Source of the DNA: an uncultured Rhodospirillaceae bacterium
Lineage (GTDB): Bacteria; Pseudomonadota; Alphaproteobacteria; Rhodospirillales; Magnetospirillaceae
Length of the DNA: 64,000 bases
Reading direction: 5' to 3'
Assembly: GCA_903901915.1 (NCBI GenBank)
Contig: CAIUSV010000067.1
Span: forward strand, 1 to 64,000
Shown here: one piece after another, positions 30,036 to 39,681 of the stretch
Position numbering within the stretch: position 1 is the stretch's first letter
Layout of the letters: each line of letters begins with the position of its first letter
Program-made: the position numbers and the translations under genes
Notes under the pieces: generated by a model
The model's database searches: none
Seen by the model: only the letters and a program-made list of their open reading frames with translations
What the model was told of the DNA's origin: nothing

Positions 30036-30752
30036 CTACAGCTTGCGCGCCACCCAGCCGCCGAAACACAGCGCCCGGAAGAAGGGGGCGGGCGGGCCGA
30101 AGCCGGCGGCGGTCAGCAGTTCGCTCAACCGCCCCTCTTGCAGCGGAAAGATATCGCGGTCGATATGGCGGAAGCCCTTTTCCACCTCGCGTTCGGGGAT
30201 GCCCGCCGCCAGTTGCAGATGGCGCCACCAGCTGCGCAACTGCTGCTGCCACGGATCGGCCCAACTGCCGAACAGATCGGCCATCACCAGCGGCGCGCCG
30301 GGACTGAGGTGGGCGGAGATCTCCTCCAGCAGCGTCAGCTTGGCCCCCTTCTCACCGCCCAGGGTGTCGCTCAGGAAATGCAGCACCAGCAACAGCGTGG
30401 CGGCATCGAACGCCTCGAAGCTGGGCAGGTCGGCGACCTTAGTGGGATAAAGGCGCACCCGCGCCGTCAGGCCATGGCTTTTCACCTTGGCCTCGGCGTG
30501 GGCCAGCATCTCGGCGGACGGGTCGACCCCCACCACCGACAGATGCGGGCAGCTCTGCGCCAGGGCAATGCATTCGGCGCCGGTGCCGGCGCCGACCACC
30601 AGGGCGCGCCCGGTGCCACCGGTCGCCTCGGCGACGATCTGGCACGACAGCACATGCAGGGCGTCGTAGCCGGGAATGGCTTCGCGCACCCGTCTGTCAT
30701 AGGCCTCGGCACGATCTCGGTCCCAATGATCGGCGGTGTTCTTGGCCGTCAT
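30036..30752 (-). CDS. Class I SAM-dependent methyltransferase
   Basis: A 238-residue cytoplasmic methyltransferase. Motif I is ALVVGAGTGAECIALA (about 50-65), followed by an acidic strand end in VVGVDPSAEML. The following FEAFDAATLLLVLHFL and GGEKGAKLTLLEEISAHLSPGAPLVMADLF are the usual Rossmann-like segments. The closest type I can name is the Methyltransf_25/UbiE-like group; substrate unknown. Its ATG overlaps the trmL stop (TGATG), so the two are translated together. Confidence 0.85.
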   Translation of the reverse strand: MTAKNTADHWDRDRAEAYDRRVREAIPGYDALHVLSCQIVAEATGGTGRALVVGAGTGAECIALAQSCPHLSVVGVDPSAEMLAHAEAKVKSHGLTARVRLYPTKVADLPSFEAFDAATLLLVLHFLSDTLGGEKGAKLTLLEEISAHLSPGAPLVMADLFGSWADPWQQQLRSWWRHLQLAAGIPEREVEKGFRHIDRDIFPLQEGRLSELLTAAGFGPPAPFFRALCFGGWVARKL

Positions 30753-31246
30753 CACCCCTCCCCCTGATCCAAGTCATCCTCGACGGGAAAGCCGTCGAGC
30801 CGGCGCAGCGCCTCGCCCGTCACCAGGGCGGCGGCCAGCGCCACGTTGAGCGAGCGCCGCCCCGCCACCATGGGAACGCGAATACGGGCGAACGCCGCCC
30901 GGGCCACCTCGGGCGGCACCCCGGCGCTTTCCCGCCCGACCATGATGGTGTCACCGGGAGCGAAAGGAAAGCGGTCATGGCGGGTCTCGCCGGCGGTGGT
31001 CAACAGCACCAGCCGCCGGCCCTCGTCGCACAGTCGCCCAAGGAATGCCGCCCACGAGGAATGCCGGACCATGTCGGCCTGCCCCAGATAGTCCATTCCG
31101 GCCCGGCGCAACTTGCGATCATCGAAAACAAAGCCGCACGGCTCGATGATGTCCACCGCCACGCCCAGACAGGCCGACAGGCGCAGCAGCGTTCCGGCAT
31201 TCTGGGGAATGTCCGGTTGATAGAGGGCGATACGAAGAATATCCAA
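30752..31246 (-). CDS. trmL: tRNA (cytidine/uridine-34-2'-O)-methyltransferase
   Basis: A SPOUT-class enzyme that methylates the wobble nucleotide of certain leucine tRNAs. 164 residues, near the family length of about 157. Motifs: RIALYQPDIPQNAGTLLRLSACLG at the N-terminus, IIEPCGFVFDDRKLRRAGMDYL, DTIMVGRESAGVPPEV and the knot segment RVPMVAGRRSLNVALAAALVTGEA. Divergent from petA. Confidence 0.93.
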   Translation of the reverse strand: MDILRIALYQPDIPQNAGTLLRLSACLGVAVDIIEPCGFVFDDRKLRRAGMDYLGQADMVRHSSWAAFLGRLCDEGRRLVLLTTAGETRHDRFPFAPGDTIMVGRESAGVPPEVARAAFARIRVPMVAGRRSLNVALAAALVTGEALRRLDGFPVEDDLDQGEG

Positions 31247-31329
31247 GACGACAGCCCCTCACGACGAAAGTATGCCCTACCGCAGTGCGGCAAATCACAT
31301 TACCATGGCCGCCGATGGCGGGGAGACGG

Positions 31330-31358
31330 TTGAATCGTTCCAGCCAATGTGGTTAATA
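31330..31358 (+). promoter_or_regulatory. Possible promoter of the petA-petBC operon
   Basis: TTGAAT (31330-31335), 17-base spacer, TTAATA (31353-31358), 35 bases before petA. Moderate match only. Confidence 0.35.
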
Positions 31359-31393
31359 GTCGCGTTTTCCGCGGGCAAACATGAGGATTAGAC

Positions 31394-31948
31394 ATGGCTG
31401 AACCGGCACATAATGCCCAGCCCTCGTCGGTGGACGGGCAGACCCGGCGGGATTTCCTGCTGTACGCCACCTCCGCCGTCGGAGTGGCGGGAACCGCCAT
31501 CGCGCTTTGGCCGTTCGTGCACAGCATGAACCCGGCCGCCGATACCCTGGCGCTTTCGACCACCGATGTCGACATTTCGGCGATCAAGCCGGGACAGGCG
31601 GTAACGGTGATCTGGCAGGGACGGCCGGTTTTCGTTCGCCACCGCACCCCCGAGGAAATCACCGCCGCCGACCAGACGGCCATCGGCGAGCTGCGCGATC
31701 CCCAGAAGGACGCCGACCGGGTCAAGAAGCCCGAATGGCTGATCCTGGTCGGGTCGTGCACCCACCTGGGCTGCGTGCCGCTGGGCCAGAAGCCGGCCGA
31801 TCCGAAGGGGGAATTCGGCGGCTGGTTCTGTCCGTGCCATGGGTCGCACTACGACACCTCGGGCCGTATCCGCAAGGGTCCGGCGCCGCGCAATCTGGCG
31901 GTGCCGCCCTATCAGTTCACCAACGACACCACCGTACGGATCGGCTAG
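31394..31948 (+). CDS. petA: Rieske iron-sulfur subunit of cytochrome bc1
   Basis: Carries electrons from ubiquinol at the Qo site to cytochrome c1. 184 residues. A Tat-type signal-anchor ([17 protein letters not shown], about 18-45) holds the protein in the membrane. The [2Fe-2S] ligands lie in CTHLGC (about 124-129) and CPCHGSHYD (about 146-154), including the two Cys/His pairs and the disulfide cysteines. First gene of a two-gene operon, 10 bases before the fused cytochrome b/c1 gene. Confidence 0.97.
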   Translation: MAEPAHNAQPSSVDGQTRRDFLLYATSAVGVAGTAIALWPFVHSMNPAADTLALSTTDVDISAIKPGQAVTVIWQGRPVFVRHRTPEEITAADQTAIGELRDPQKDADRVKKPEWLILVGSCTHLGCVPLGQKPADPKGEFGGWFCPCHGSHYDTSGRIRKGPAPRNLAVPPYQFTNDTTVRIG

Positions 31949-31958
31949 GGGACGCGCG

Positions 31959-33956
31959 ATGAGCGATTTCAAGACCAATAACAAGGTTGTCGCCTGGATC
32001 GAGGAGCGGCTGCCCATCTTTTCGATGATCCAGCACAGCGCCATCGACTACCCGACCCCGAGGAACCTGAACTACTGGTGGAACTTCGGTTCGCTGGCCG
32101 CGGTGATGCTGATCATCATGATCCTCACCGGCATCTTCCTGGTGATGAACTACACGCCGCACGTTACGCTGGCGTTCGATTCGGTCGAACGCATCATGCG
32201 CGACGTCAATTACGGCTGGCTGATCCGCTATCTCCACTCCAACGGCGCCTCGATGTTCTTCATCCTGGTGTACATCCACATCCTGCGCGGCATGTATTAC
32301 GGCTCGTACAAGGCCCCGCGCGAGTTGCTGTGGTTCATCGGCCTGGCAATCTATCTGGTGATGATGGGCACCGGCTTCATGGGGTATGTGCTGCCCTGGG
32401 GTCAGCTGTCGCTGTGGGGCGCCACCGTCATCACCAACATGTTCTCGGCGGTACCGCTGGTCGGCGATATGGTGGTCACCCTGCTGTGGGGCGGCTTCTC
32501 GGTCGATAACCCGACGCTGAACCGCTTCTTCTCGCTGCACTACCTGCTGCCGTTCATCATCTTCGCGCTGGTGTTCGTCCACGTCTGGGCGCTGCACACC
32601 ACCAAGTCGAACAACCCGCTGGGCATCGAGGCCAAGGGGCCGCAGGACACCATCCCGTTCCACCCCTACTACACCATCAAGGACCTGTACGGCATCGGCC
32701 TGTTCCTGATGTTCTATCTGGCCTTCGTCTTCTGGTCGCCGAACTTTTTCGCCGAGCCGGACAACTATATCCCCGGCAACCCGCTGGTGACCCCGGCCCA
32801 CATCCTGCCGGAATGGTACTACCTGCCGTTCTACGCCATCCTCAAGTCCTTCACCGTGGACATCTGGGTGCTGTCGGCCAAGCTGCAAGGCGTGCTGGGC
32901 ATGTTCGCCGCCATCCTGATCCTGTTCTTCCTGCCCTGGCTGGACAGCTCCAAGGTGCGCTCGGCCAAGTTCCGGCCGCTTTACCGCCAGTTCTTCTGGC
33001 TGTTCGTGCTCGACTGCCTGGTGCTGGGCTACGTCGCCAGCAAGCCGGCCGAGGGCCTGCTGCTCAGAATCGGCCAGTTCGGTACCGTGTACTACTTCGC
33101 ACACTTCCTGGTCATCCTGCCGATCATCGGCCGGATCGAGAAGCCCAAGGCCCTGCCGTCCAGCATCGCCAATCCGGTGATCAAGGCCGTCGCCCTGGTC
33201 GCCATGATCATGGTGGGCATCGCCGGCTTCGGCGGTGCCGCCCAGGCCAGCGGCGGCGAGGGGCCGGCGCTGAAGAAGCCGGACGGCGGATTCTCGTGGG
33301 AAGGCGTGTTCGGCCGTTATGACAAGGCCGCGCTGAAGCGGGGTTGGCAGGTGTTCCACGACGTCTGCTCCAACTGCCACTCCATGCGGTTCGTGTCGTA
33401 TCGCAATCTGGCCGACCTCGGATACACCGCCGACGAGATCAAGGCCATCGCCGCCGAGAAGGAAGTCCAGGACGGTCCCAACGACGAGGGCGCCATGTTT
33501 GCGCGTCCCGCCCGTGCCTCGGACCGTTTCGTCTCGCCGTTCGCCAACGAAAAGGCCGCCGCGGCGGCCAACGGCGGCGCCCTGCCGCCCGACCTGTCGT
33601 TGATGAACAAGGCCCGCGCCAACGGCCCCTATTACGTCTACTCGCTGCTGTTGGGCTATGAGGAAACCGCCCCCGAGGGCCACGCGGTTCCGGAAGGCAA
33701 GCTGTTCAACCACTACTTCCCCGGCAACGCCATCGGCATGCCGCCGCCGATCATGGACGACATCGTCGCCTATACCGACGGCACCAAGGCGACCAAGGAG
33801 CAGGTGGCCAAGGACATCGTCACCTTCCTGAACTGGGCCGCCGAGCCCGAGTTGGACGCCCGCAAGAGCCTTGGCGTCAAGGTGATGCTGTTCCTCGCCT
33901 TGTTCACCGCCATGCTGTACGCCCTCAAGCACCAGATCTGGAAGGACGTGCACTGA
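31959..33956 (+). CDS. petBC: Fused cytochrome b / cytochrome c1
   Basis: One uninterrupted 665-codon frame encodes both remaining bc1 subunits. Residues 1 to about 405 are cytochrome b: haem-ligand helices [19 protein letters not shown] and [20 protein letters not shown], and the Qo-site motif PEWYYLPF. About 405-430 is a hydrophobic, signal-like linker ([17 protein letters not shown], then AQASGGEG). Residues about 430-665 are cytochrome c1: haem motif CSNCH (470-474), methionine ligand in IGMPPP (about 594), and a C-terminal anchor (640-662). The layout matches Bradyrhizobium fbcH, whose product is cleaved after export into b and c1; the same is expected here. Confidence 0.96.
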   Translation: MSDFKTNNKVVAWIEERLPIFSMIQHSAIDYPTPRNLNYWWNFGSLAAVMLIIMILTGIFLVMNYTPHVTLAFDSVERIMRDVNYGWLIRYLHSNGASMFFILVYIHILRGMYYGSYKAPRELLWFIGLAIYLVMMGTGFMGYVLPWGQLSLWGATVITNMFSAVPLVGDMVVTLLWGGFSVDNPTLNRFFSLHYLLPFIIFALVFVHVWALHTTKSNNPLGIEAKGPQDTIPFHPYYTIKDLYGIGLFLMFYLAFVFWSPNFFAEPDNYIPGNPLVTPAHILPEWYYLPFYAILKSFTVDIWVLSAKLQGVLGMFAAILILFFLPWLDSSKVRSAKFRPLYRQFFWLFVLDCLVLGYVASKPAEGLLLRIGQFGTVYYFAHFLVILPIIGRIEKPKALPSSIANPVIKAVALVAMIMVGIAGFGGAAQASGGEGPALKKPDGGFSWEGVFGRYDKAALKRGWQVFHDVCSNCHSMRFVSYRNLADLGYTADEIKAIAAEKEVQDGPNDEGAMFARPARASDRFVSPFANEKAAAAANGGALPPDLSLMNKARANGPYYVYSLLLGYEETAPEGHAVPEGKLFNHYFPGNAIGMPPPIMDDIVAYTDGTKATKEQVAKDIVTFLNWAAEPELDARKSLGVKVMLFLALFTAMLYALKHQIWKDVH

Positions 33957-33979
33957 GGCGATAGCCGAACTTACCGGAG

Positions 33980-34018
33980 CGGCCGCCGTCGGGACATCGA
34001 CGGCGGCCGTTTCGTTTG
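33980..34018 (+). terminator. Terminator of the petA-petBC operon
   Basis: CGGCCGCCGTCG (33980-33991), loop GGACAT, CGACGGCGGCCG (33998-34009), then TTTCGTTTG. Confidence 0.85.
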
Positions 34019-34028
34019 TTCCCGGCCC

Positions 34029-35861
34029 ATGCTATGGTCCGGCCGCAAGCGGGGAGCCGGCACGGGTAATTCATTGAGCAAGCGAAAGATTTCCCTCGAT
34101 CACTCCACCTGGGTCCTGGTCAGGCGCCTCCTGAGGGAGGGCATGCGCCCCTATCTCGGCAAGGTGGCGCTGGCGGTGGTCTGCATGGTGGTCGGCGCCG
34201 CCGCCAATGCCGGCTATGCCCTGCTGATGGACCCGGTGGTCAACAAGATCTTCACCGAACGGCGCGAGGAGTTCCTGTGGCCGCTGGGCTTGGCGGTGCT
34301 GGGCACCTTCGCGCTGAAATCGGTGTGCAATTACGGCGAGGCGGTGTTCCTGTCCAAGGTCGGCCTGCGGGTCATCGCCGATATGCAATCACGGCTGTTC
34401 TCGCACCTGATGCGGCTTGACGTCGCCTTCTTCCACGCCAATTCCACCGGCTCGATCCTGTCGCGGCTGACCAACGACATCTCGTCCATGCGCTTCGCCG
34501 TGTCCGATGCCCTGACCGGGGCGGGCAAGGACGCCTCGTCGCTGGTGTTCCTGGTCGGCGCCATGTTCTATCAGGACTGGCGGCTGTCGTGCTGGACCTT
34601 CTTCGTCTTCCCCGTCGCCATCCTGCCCATCGCCCGGCTGGGACGGCGGATGCGCAAGGTCACCGACAACACTCAGGAGCAGATGGGCCTGCTCACCACT
34701 TATCTGGAACAGGCGGTCCAGGGCATCCGGGTGGTCAAGGCCTACGGCATGGAGGAGTACGAGAAGGGCAAGGTCCATCATCTGGTCGAGACGTTGCAGG
34801 ATCTGGTGTACAAGGCGGCCAGGGTGCGGTCGGCGTCGTCGCCGATCATGGAACTGCTGGGCGGCATCGCCATCACCGTGGTGATCCTTTATGGCGGCTC
34901 GCGGGTGATCCACGGCCACACCACCCCGGGCGCCTTCTTCTCGTTCATCACCGCCCTGATGCTGGCCTATCGGCCGATGAAGTCTCTGGCCTCGCTCAAC
35001 ACCAACCTCCAGGCCGGACTGGCGGCGGCGGCGCGCACCTTCTCGGTGCTGGACGCCCCCCCCGCCATCCAGGATCGCCCCGACGCCACCGAATTGGTGG
35101 TGCTGGAAGGCAACGTCGCCCTGGAAGGGGTGTTCTTCACCTATGACGGTACCAAGGCGGTGCTCGACGGCATCGATCTGGCGGTGCCCGGCGGCAAGAC
35201 GGTGGCGCTGGTCGGCCCGTCGGGGGCGGGCAAATCGACGGTGCTGAACCTGCTGCCGCGCTTCTTCGACGTCACCGATGGCCGCGTGGTGATCGACGGC
35301 CAGGACGTGCGCGGCGTCACCACCGCCAGCCTGCGATCCAAGATCGCCCTGGTCAGCCAGGAAATCACCCTGTTCGACGACAGCATCCGCGCCAACATCG
35401 CCTATGGCCGCTTTGGCGCCGGCAACGACGAGATCGAGGCGGCGGCCCGCGCGGCGGCGGCCCACGACTTCATCATCGGCCTGCCCGACGGCTACGACAC
35501 CCAGGTGGGTGAGCGCGGCCTCAACCTGTCGGGAGGCCAGCGCCAGCGTCTGGCCATCGCGCGGGCGATGCTGAAGAACGCCCCCATCCTGCTGCTGGAC
35601 GAGGCGACCAGCGCGCTCGACACCGAATCCGAGCGTCAGGTCCAGGCGGCATTGGATCACCTGATGAAGGGCCGCACCACCATCGTCATCGCCCACCGCC
35701 TGTCCACCGTGGTCAACGCCGACCTGATCCATGTGATGGAGCGGGGCCGGGTGATCGAATCGGGCGACCATGACACGCTGATGGCGAGAAGCGGGCTTTA
35801 CGCCCGCCTTTACGCCATGCAGTTCGCCGACGATTCCGCTCCGGTGGGAAATCCGGGCTGA
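34029..35861 (+). CDS. msbA: MsbA-like lipid ABC exporter
   Basis: A half-transporter with fused membrane and ATPase parts that flips lipid A-core or related lipids across the inner membrane as a homodimer. 610 residues from ATG 34029; a TTG at 34074 (LSKRKISLD) is also possible and ribosome sites do not decide. Six transmembrane helices occupy about 45-330. The ATPase has Walker A GPSGAGKST, Q-loop SQEITLFDD, signature LSGGQRQRLAIARAM, Walker B ILLLDEATSALD and H-loop AHRLST. First gene of an LPS cluster, which supports the lipid A assignment; other lipid exporters look similar. Confidence 0.88.
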   Translation: MLWSGRKRGAGTGNSLSKRKISLDHSTWVLVRRLLREGMRPYLGKVALAVVCMVVGAAANAGYALLMDPVVNKIFTERREEFLWPLGLAVLGTFALKSVCNYGEAVFLSKVGLRVIADMQSRLFSHLMRLDVAFFHANSTGSILSRLTNDISSMRFAVSDALTGAGKDASSLVFLVGAMFYQDWRLSCWTFFVFPVAILPIARLGRRMRKVTDNTQEQMGLLTTYLEQAVQGIRVVKAYGMEEYEKGKVHHLVETLQDLVYKAARVRSASSPIMELLGGIAITVVILYGGSRVIHGHTTPGAFFSFITALMLAYRPMKSLASLNTNLQAGLAAAARTFSVLDAPPAIQDRPDATELVVLEGNVALEGVFFTYDGTKAVLDGIDLAVPGGKTVALVGPSGAGKSTVLNLLPRFFDVTDGRVVIDGQDVRGVTTASLRSKIALVSQEITLFDDSIRANIAYGRFGAGNDEIEAAARAAAAHDFIIGLPDGYDTQVGERGLNLSGGQRQRLAIARAMLKNAPILLLDEATSALDTESERQVQAALDHLMKGRTTIVIAHRLSTVVNADLIHVMERGRVIESGDHDTLMARSGLYARLYAMQFADDSAPVGNPG

Positions 35862-35863
35862 CC

Positions 35864-36583
35864 ATGGGGCTGGCCAAGCGCATAGGCAAAAGCGAAGCGC
35901 TCAGGGGTGCGCTGTGCTGGCTGACCTCGCTTTACATCCGGCTGGTCTACGCCACCGGCCGCTGGACCGTGGTCAACGGCGACACCGCCGCCCGCCTGTG
36001 GGATCAGAACAGCCCCTTCATCCTGGCGTTCTGGCATGGCCGCATCCTGATGATGCCGAAAAGCTGGCGGGTGGGGGTGCCGATCCACATGCTGATCAGC
36101 CAGCATCGCGACGGGCTGCTGATCGCCCGCACCGTCGCCCATTTCGGCATCGCCACCGTGGCGGGATCGACCACCCGGGGTGGCGGTGCCGCGCTGCGGG
36201 CGATGCTGAAGTCGTTGAAGGCGGGTGAATGCGTCGGCATCACCCCCGACGGCCCCAAGGGGCCGCGCATGCGGGCGTCCGCCGGCATCGTCAACGTCGC
36301 GCGCCTGTCGGGCTGCCCGATCCTGCCGGCCACCTTCGGCGCCAGCCGCCGCAAGGTGCTGGGCAGCTGGGACCGTTTCGCGCTGGCGTTGCCGTTCTCG
36401 GCCGGGGTGTTCGTGTGGGGCGAGGCCATCACCGTGCCGCGCGACGCCTCGGACGAGGAGATGGAGGCGTTGCGCCTGCGGGTCGAGACCAGCCTCAACG
36501 CCATCACCACCGACGCCGACGCCCGCGTCGGCCAGGTCGCGCCCCCACCGGCGGAGCCGACAAGCGCGGCGAGGCCGGCATGA
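35864..36583 (+). CDS. DUF374 lysophospholipid acyltransferase-family protein
   Basis: A 239-residue inner-membrane-associated protein of the DUF374 group of acyltransferases. The motif FWHGRILMMP (about 55-64) takes the place of the usual HX4D box; VAGSTTRGGGAALRAML and GITPDGPKGPRMRASAGIVNVA are the other family signatures. Found beside msbA and waaA in many alphaproteobacteria, so a role in lipid A or Kdo-lipid A acylation or maturation is likely but the substrate is not established. Starts 2 bases after msbA and overlaps waaA by ATGA. The last 20 residues are an Ala/Pro-rich tail. Confidence 0.85.
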   Translation: MGLAKRIGKSEALRGALCWLTSLYIRLVYATGRWTVVNGDTAARLWDQNSPFILAFWHGRILMMPKSWRVGVPIHMLISQHRDGLLIARTVAHFGIATVAGSTTRGGGAALRAMLKSLKAGECVGITPDGPKGPRMRASAGIVNVARLSGCPILPATFGASRRKVLGSWDRFALALPFSAGVFVWGEAITVPRDASDEEMEALRLRVETSLNAITTDADARVGQVAPPPAEPTSAARPA

Positions 36584-37854
36584 TCTATCGCCTCTATCGC
36601 AGCCTGACCTCGCTTGGCGCCCCCCTGATTGCGTTGTACCTCGACCGGCGCCGGCAACGCGGCAAGGAAGACCCGGTGCGCTTCGCCGAACGGCTGGGCT
36701 GCCCCGGTCAACCCCGCCCGCCCGGGCCGCTGGTGTGGATTCACGCCGCCTCGGTGGGCGAATCGCTGTCCATGCTGCCGCTGGTCGAACGGCTGTGCCA
36801 GCGGCGGTTGGGAGTGTTGCTGACCACCGGCACCGTCACCTCGGCCAAGATGATGGCCGAACGGCTGCCGCCGGGAGCGCTGCACCAATACGTGCCGGTC
36901 GACCGCATGGCCTTTGTGCGGGCCTTTCTCGATCATTGGCGACCGGATCTGGCGTTGTGGGCGGAATCCGAATTCTGGCCCAACCTGCTGGCCGAAAGCC
37001 GCCGGCGCTCCATCCCGCTGGTGCTGGTGCAGGGCCGCATTTCCGCCAGATCGTTCACCGGCTGGAAGCGGGTGCCGGGGTTCATCCGCGGCCTGCTGTC
37101 GGGCTTCGACCTCTGCCTCGCCCAGACCGACGGCGACGGCCATCGGCTGCGCATCCTGGGCGCCCGCGATGTCCGCTGTCTCGGCAATCTCAAGCATTCG
37201 GCGCCACCGTTGCCCTGCGATGCCGCCGAACTGGAGCGGCTGCGCGCCGCCGTCGCCGGTCGGACCACCTGGCTGGCGGCCAGCACCCACCCCGGCGAGG
37301 AAGCCATTGCCGGCCAAGTCCACGCGGCGCTGGCGCTGCCGGGATTGCTGACCATGATCGTGCCGCGCCACCACACCAGGGGGCCGGAGGTAGCGCTGGA
37401 ACTGGCCGCCATGGGACTTAAGGTGGGGTTGCGTTCGCTGGGCGAAACGCCGACCGCCGACACCCAGGTCTATGTCGCCGACACCATGGGCGAGCTGGGT
37501 CTGTTCTACCGCCTGGCCGACGTCGTCTTCGTCGGCAAAAGCCTGACGGTAGGGGGCGGCCAGAACCCGTTCGAGCCGGCGCGCCTGAAAGCCGCCGTAC
37601 TGTTCGGCCCCGCCATGGACAATTTCCCCGATATGGCGCCGCGCATGGTCGAAGCCGGCGCCGCGCTGCGGGTGGCCGATGGCGGCGCCCTGGCGGCGAC
37701 GCTGGGCCGGCTGCTGGCTGATCCCGAAGCGACCGCTGCGATGAAGACCGCCGCCGGGCGTTGGGCCGAAGCCGAGGCCGGCGCGCTGGAGGCGGTGGAG
37801 GAGGCGTTGGCGCCCTTGCTTGCGTCCCTGGAGAAACGCCATGCGCGCGCCTGA
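36580..37854 (+). CDS. waaA: 3-deoxy-D-manno-octulosonic acid transferase
   Basis: Adds Kdo from CMP-Kdo to lipid IVA, starting the LPS core. 424 residues. An N-terminal anchor helix (IYRLYRSLTSLGAPLIALYL) is followed by a GT-B fold: WIHAASVGESLSMLPLVERL contains the catalytic glutamate, then LLTTGTVTSAKMMAERLP, ALWAESEFWPNLL and the CMP-binding GKSLTVGGGQNPFEPARLKAAVLFGP. ATGA overlap with the upstream gene and a 14-base overlap with lpxK point to one operon. Confidence 0.96.
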   Translation: MIYRLYRSLTSLGAPLIALYLDRRRQRGKEDPVRFAERLGCPGQPRPPGPLVWIHAASVGESLSMLPLVERLCQRRLGVLLTTGTVTSAKMMAERLPPGALHQYVPVDRMAFVRAFLDHWRPDLALWAESEFWPNLLAESRRRSIPLVLVQGRISARSFTGWKRVPGFIRGLLSGFDLCLAQTDGDGHRLRILGARDVRCLGNLKHSAPPLPCDAAELERLRAAVAGRTTWLAASTHPGEEAIAGQVHAALALPGLLTMIVPRHHTRGPEVALELAAMGLKVGLRSLGETPTADTQVYVADTMGELGLFYRLADVVFVGKSLTVGGGQNPFEPARLKAAVLFGPAMDNFPDMAPRMVEAGAALRVADGGALAATLGRLLADPEATAAMKTAAGRWAEAEAGALEAVEEALAPLLASLEKRHARA

Positions 37855-38818
37855 GTTCTGGGATCGCGACGGCACCCTGGCACGCTGTCTGGCGCCGTTG
37901 GGGGCGGCCTATGGCTGGGTGGTGGCCCACCGCCTCGCCGAAGCCGACGAATACCGTCCCGCCGTGCCGGTGATCTGCGTCGGCAACATCGTTGCCGGCG
38001 GCGCCGGAAAAACCCCGGTGGCCATCGCCCTGACCCGGCATCTGCTGGCCGCCGGCCGCCGCCCCCATTTGCTGACCCGGGGCTATGGCGGCACCGAGGT
38101 GGGACCGCGCGCCGTCGATCCCGACCGCCACGACGCCGCCCGCGTCGGCGACGAGGCTCTGCTGCTGGCGGCCGAGGCCCCCACCTGGGTGGCGCGCTGG
38201 CGGCCCGACGGCGCGGTGGCGGCGGTGGCGACCGGCGCGGACATTATCGTCATGGACGACGGTTTCCAGAACGGCACCATCGCCAAGGACCTGTCGCTGG
38301 TGGTGGTCAACGGCGCCTATGGCTTCGGCAACGGCCGCACCATGCCGGCGGGGCCTTGCCGCGAACCGCCGGAACGCGGCCTCGCCCGCGCCGATGCCAT
38401 GGTGATCGTCGGCGACGACCGCACCGCCGCCGCCGCCCTGGCGGAGCGGGCCGGCGTGGCGGTGCTGCACGCCCGGCTGATTCCCGGCCCCGAGGGGGCG
38501 GAATTGGCAGGCCGCAAGGTGGTGGCCTTCGCCGGCATCGGCCATCCGGAAAAATTCTTCGACAGCCTGAAGCAGTGCGGTGCCCGGCTGGTGACGACCA
38601 ACAGCTTTCCCGACCACCATCCCTACGCCCGCGCCGAGATCGAGGATCTGCTGGCCGAGGCCGAGGCCAACGACGCCATCGCCATCACCACGGCCAAGGA
38701 CCGGGTGCGGCTGCCCGAGGATTTGCGGCGGAAGATCGCGGTATTGCCGGTAACGCTGGAGTGGCGTGATCCCGGGACGCTGACGCCGCTGCTGGACCGG
38801 GTGGGAGTGCGCGCATGA
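37841..38818 (+). CDS. lpxK: Tetraacyldisaccharide 4'-kinase
   Basis: Phosphorylates the 4' position of the lipid A disaccharide to form lipid IVA. 325 residues from ATG 37841 (MRAPEFWDRDG, the family start). Features: CVGNIVAGGAGKTPVAIALTRHL (Walker A-like), LLTRGYGG, and IIVMDDGFQN (Walker B-like with the DDGFQ signature). It overlaps both neighbours, waaA by 14 bases and the acyltransferase by 4. Confidence 0.96.
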   Translation: MRAPEFWDRDGTLARCLAPLGAAYGWVVAHRLAEADEYRPAVPVICVGNIVAGGAGKTPVAIALTRHLLAAGRRPHLLTRGYGGTEVGPRAVDPDRHDAARVGDEALLLAAEAPTWVARWRPDGAVAAVATGADIIVMDDGFQNGTIAKDLSLVVVNGAYGFGNGRTMPAGPCREPPERGLARADAMVIVGDDRTAAAALAERAGVAVLHARLIPGPEGAELAGRKVVAFAGIGHPEKFFDSLKQCGARLVTTNSFPDHHPYARAEIEDLLAEAEANDAIAITTAKDRVRLPEDLRRKIAVLPVTLEWRDPGTLTPLLDRVGVRA

Positions 38819-39681
38819 CAACCAAGCAGTTTCGCCAACGTCTGGAAGCCGTTCTGGCCCTTGCCATCTGGGCGCTTTTCGGCCTGTTGCCGCTGGACGC
38901 CGCCTCGGCCACCGGAGGGTGGCTGGCCCGCGTCGTCGGTCCCCGCCTGAGGGTCAGCCGTATCGCCCGGCGCAACCTGATCCGCGCCTTTCCCGACAAG
39001 GGGGCGGCCGAGATCGAGGCCATCGTCCGGGGCATGTGGGACAATATCGGTCGCGTCGCCGGCGAGTTTCCCCATCTGGATCGGATCGCTGCCGAGCGGG
39101 TCGAGCTGATCGGCGCCGAGTACATCGCCCTGCTGCGCGACGACGGTCGGCCGGGTATTTTCATTTCCGGCCATGTCGGCAACTGGGAGGTCAACGGCGC
39201 GGTGGCGGTGGCGCACGGCCTGCCGCTGCATCTGGTCTATCGCGCCGCCAACAATCCGTGGATCGAGGATCTGTACCGCAAGGGCCGCAAAAGCGGCTCG
39301 CTGGCGCTGATCCAAAAAGGCCCGGAAGGGGCGCGTCGGGCGCTGCTGGTGCTGAAGCAGGGCGGCCATCTCGGCATGCTGGTCGACCAGAAGATGAACG
39401 ACGGCATTCCCATCCCCTTCTTCGGCCGCGACGCCATGACCGCGCCGGCCATGGCCCAGTTCGCCACCAAATTCAAATGCCCGCTGGTGCCGGCCCGGGC
39501 CGAGCGCCTGGGTGGCGCCCATTTCCGCGTCACCGTCTATCCGCCCATGGACTTTCCCCATACCGGCGACTCCCACGACGACAACCGCCTGCTGCTGATC
39601 CGCATCAACGCCCAGTTGGAAGAGTGGGTGCGCGAACGGCCGGACCAATGGCTGTGGCTGCACCGCCGCTGGCCGGAATGA
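38815..39681 (+). CDS. Lipid A biosynthesis acyltransferase (LpxL/HtrB family)
   Basis: Adds secondary acyl chains to Kdo-lipid A. 288 residues with an N-terminal membrane segment (VLALAIWALFGLLPL). The catalytic HX4E is in ISGHVGNWEVN (about 119-129). LALIQKGPEGARRALLVLKQGGHLGMLVDQKMNDGIPIPFFG and the final WLWLHRRWP are family signatures. Whether it acts as the first (LpxL) or second (LpxM) enzyme cannot be told. Its stop overlaps the next ATG. Confidence 0.92.
   Translation: MTTKQFRQRLEAVLALAIWALFGLLPLDAASATGGWLARVVGPRLRVSRIARRNLIRAFPDKGAAEIEAIVRGMWDNIGRVAGEFPHLDRIAAERVELIGAEYIALLRDDGRPGIFISGHVGNWEVNGAVAVAHGLPLHLVYRAANNPWIEDLYRKGRKSGSLALIQKGPEGARRALLVLKQGGHLGMLVDQKMNDGIPIPFFGRDAMTAPAMAQFATKFKCPLVPARAERLGGAHFRVTVYPPMDFPHTGDSHDDNRLLLIRINAQLEEWVRERPDQWLWLHRRWPE

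Noticed and set aside
31917-33953. 678-codon minus-strand frame
   Set aside because: Shadow of the cytochrome b/c1 gene, rich in His, Gln and Asp from reversed hydrophobic codons.
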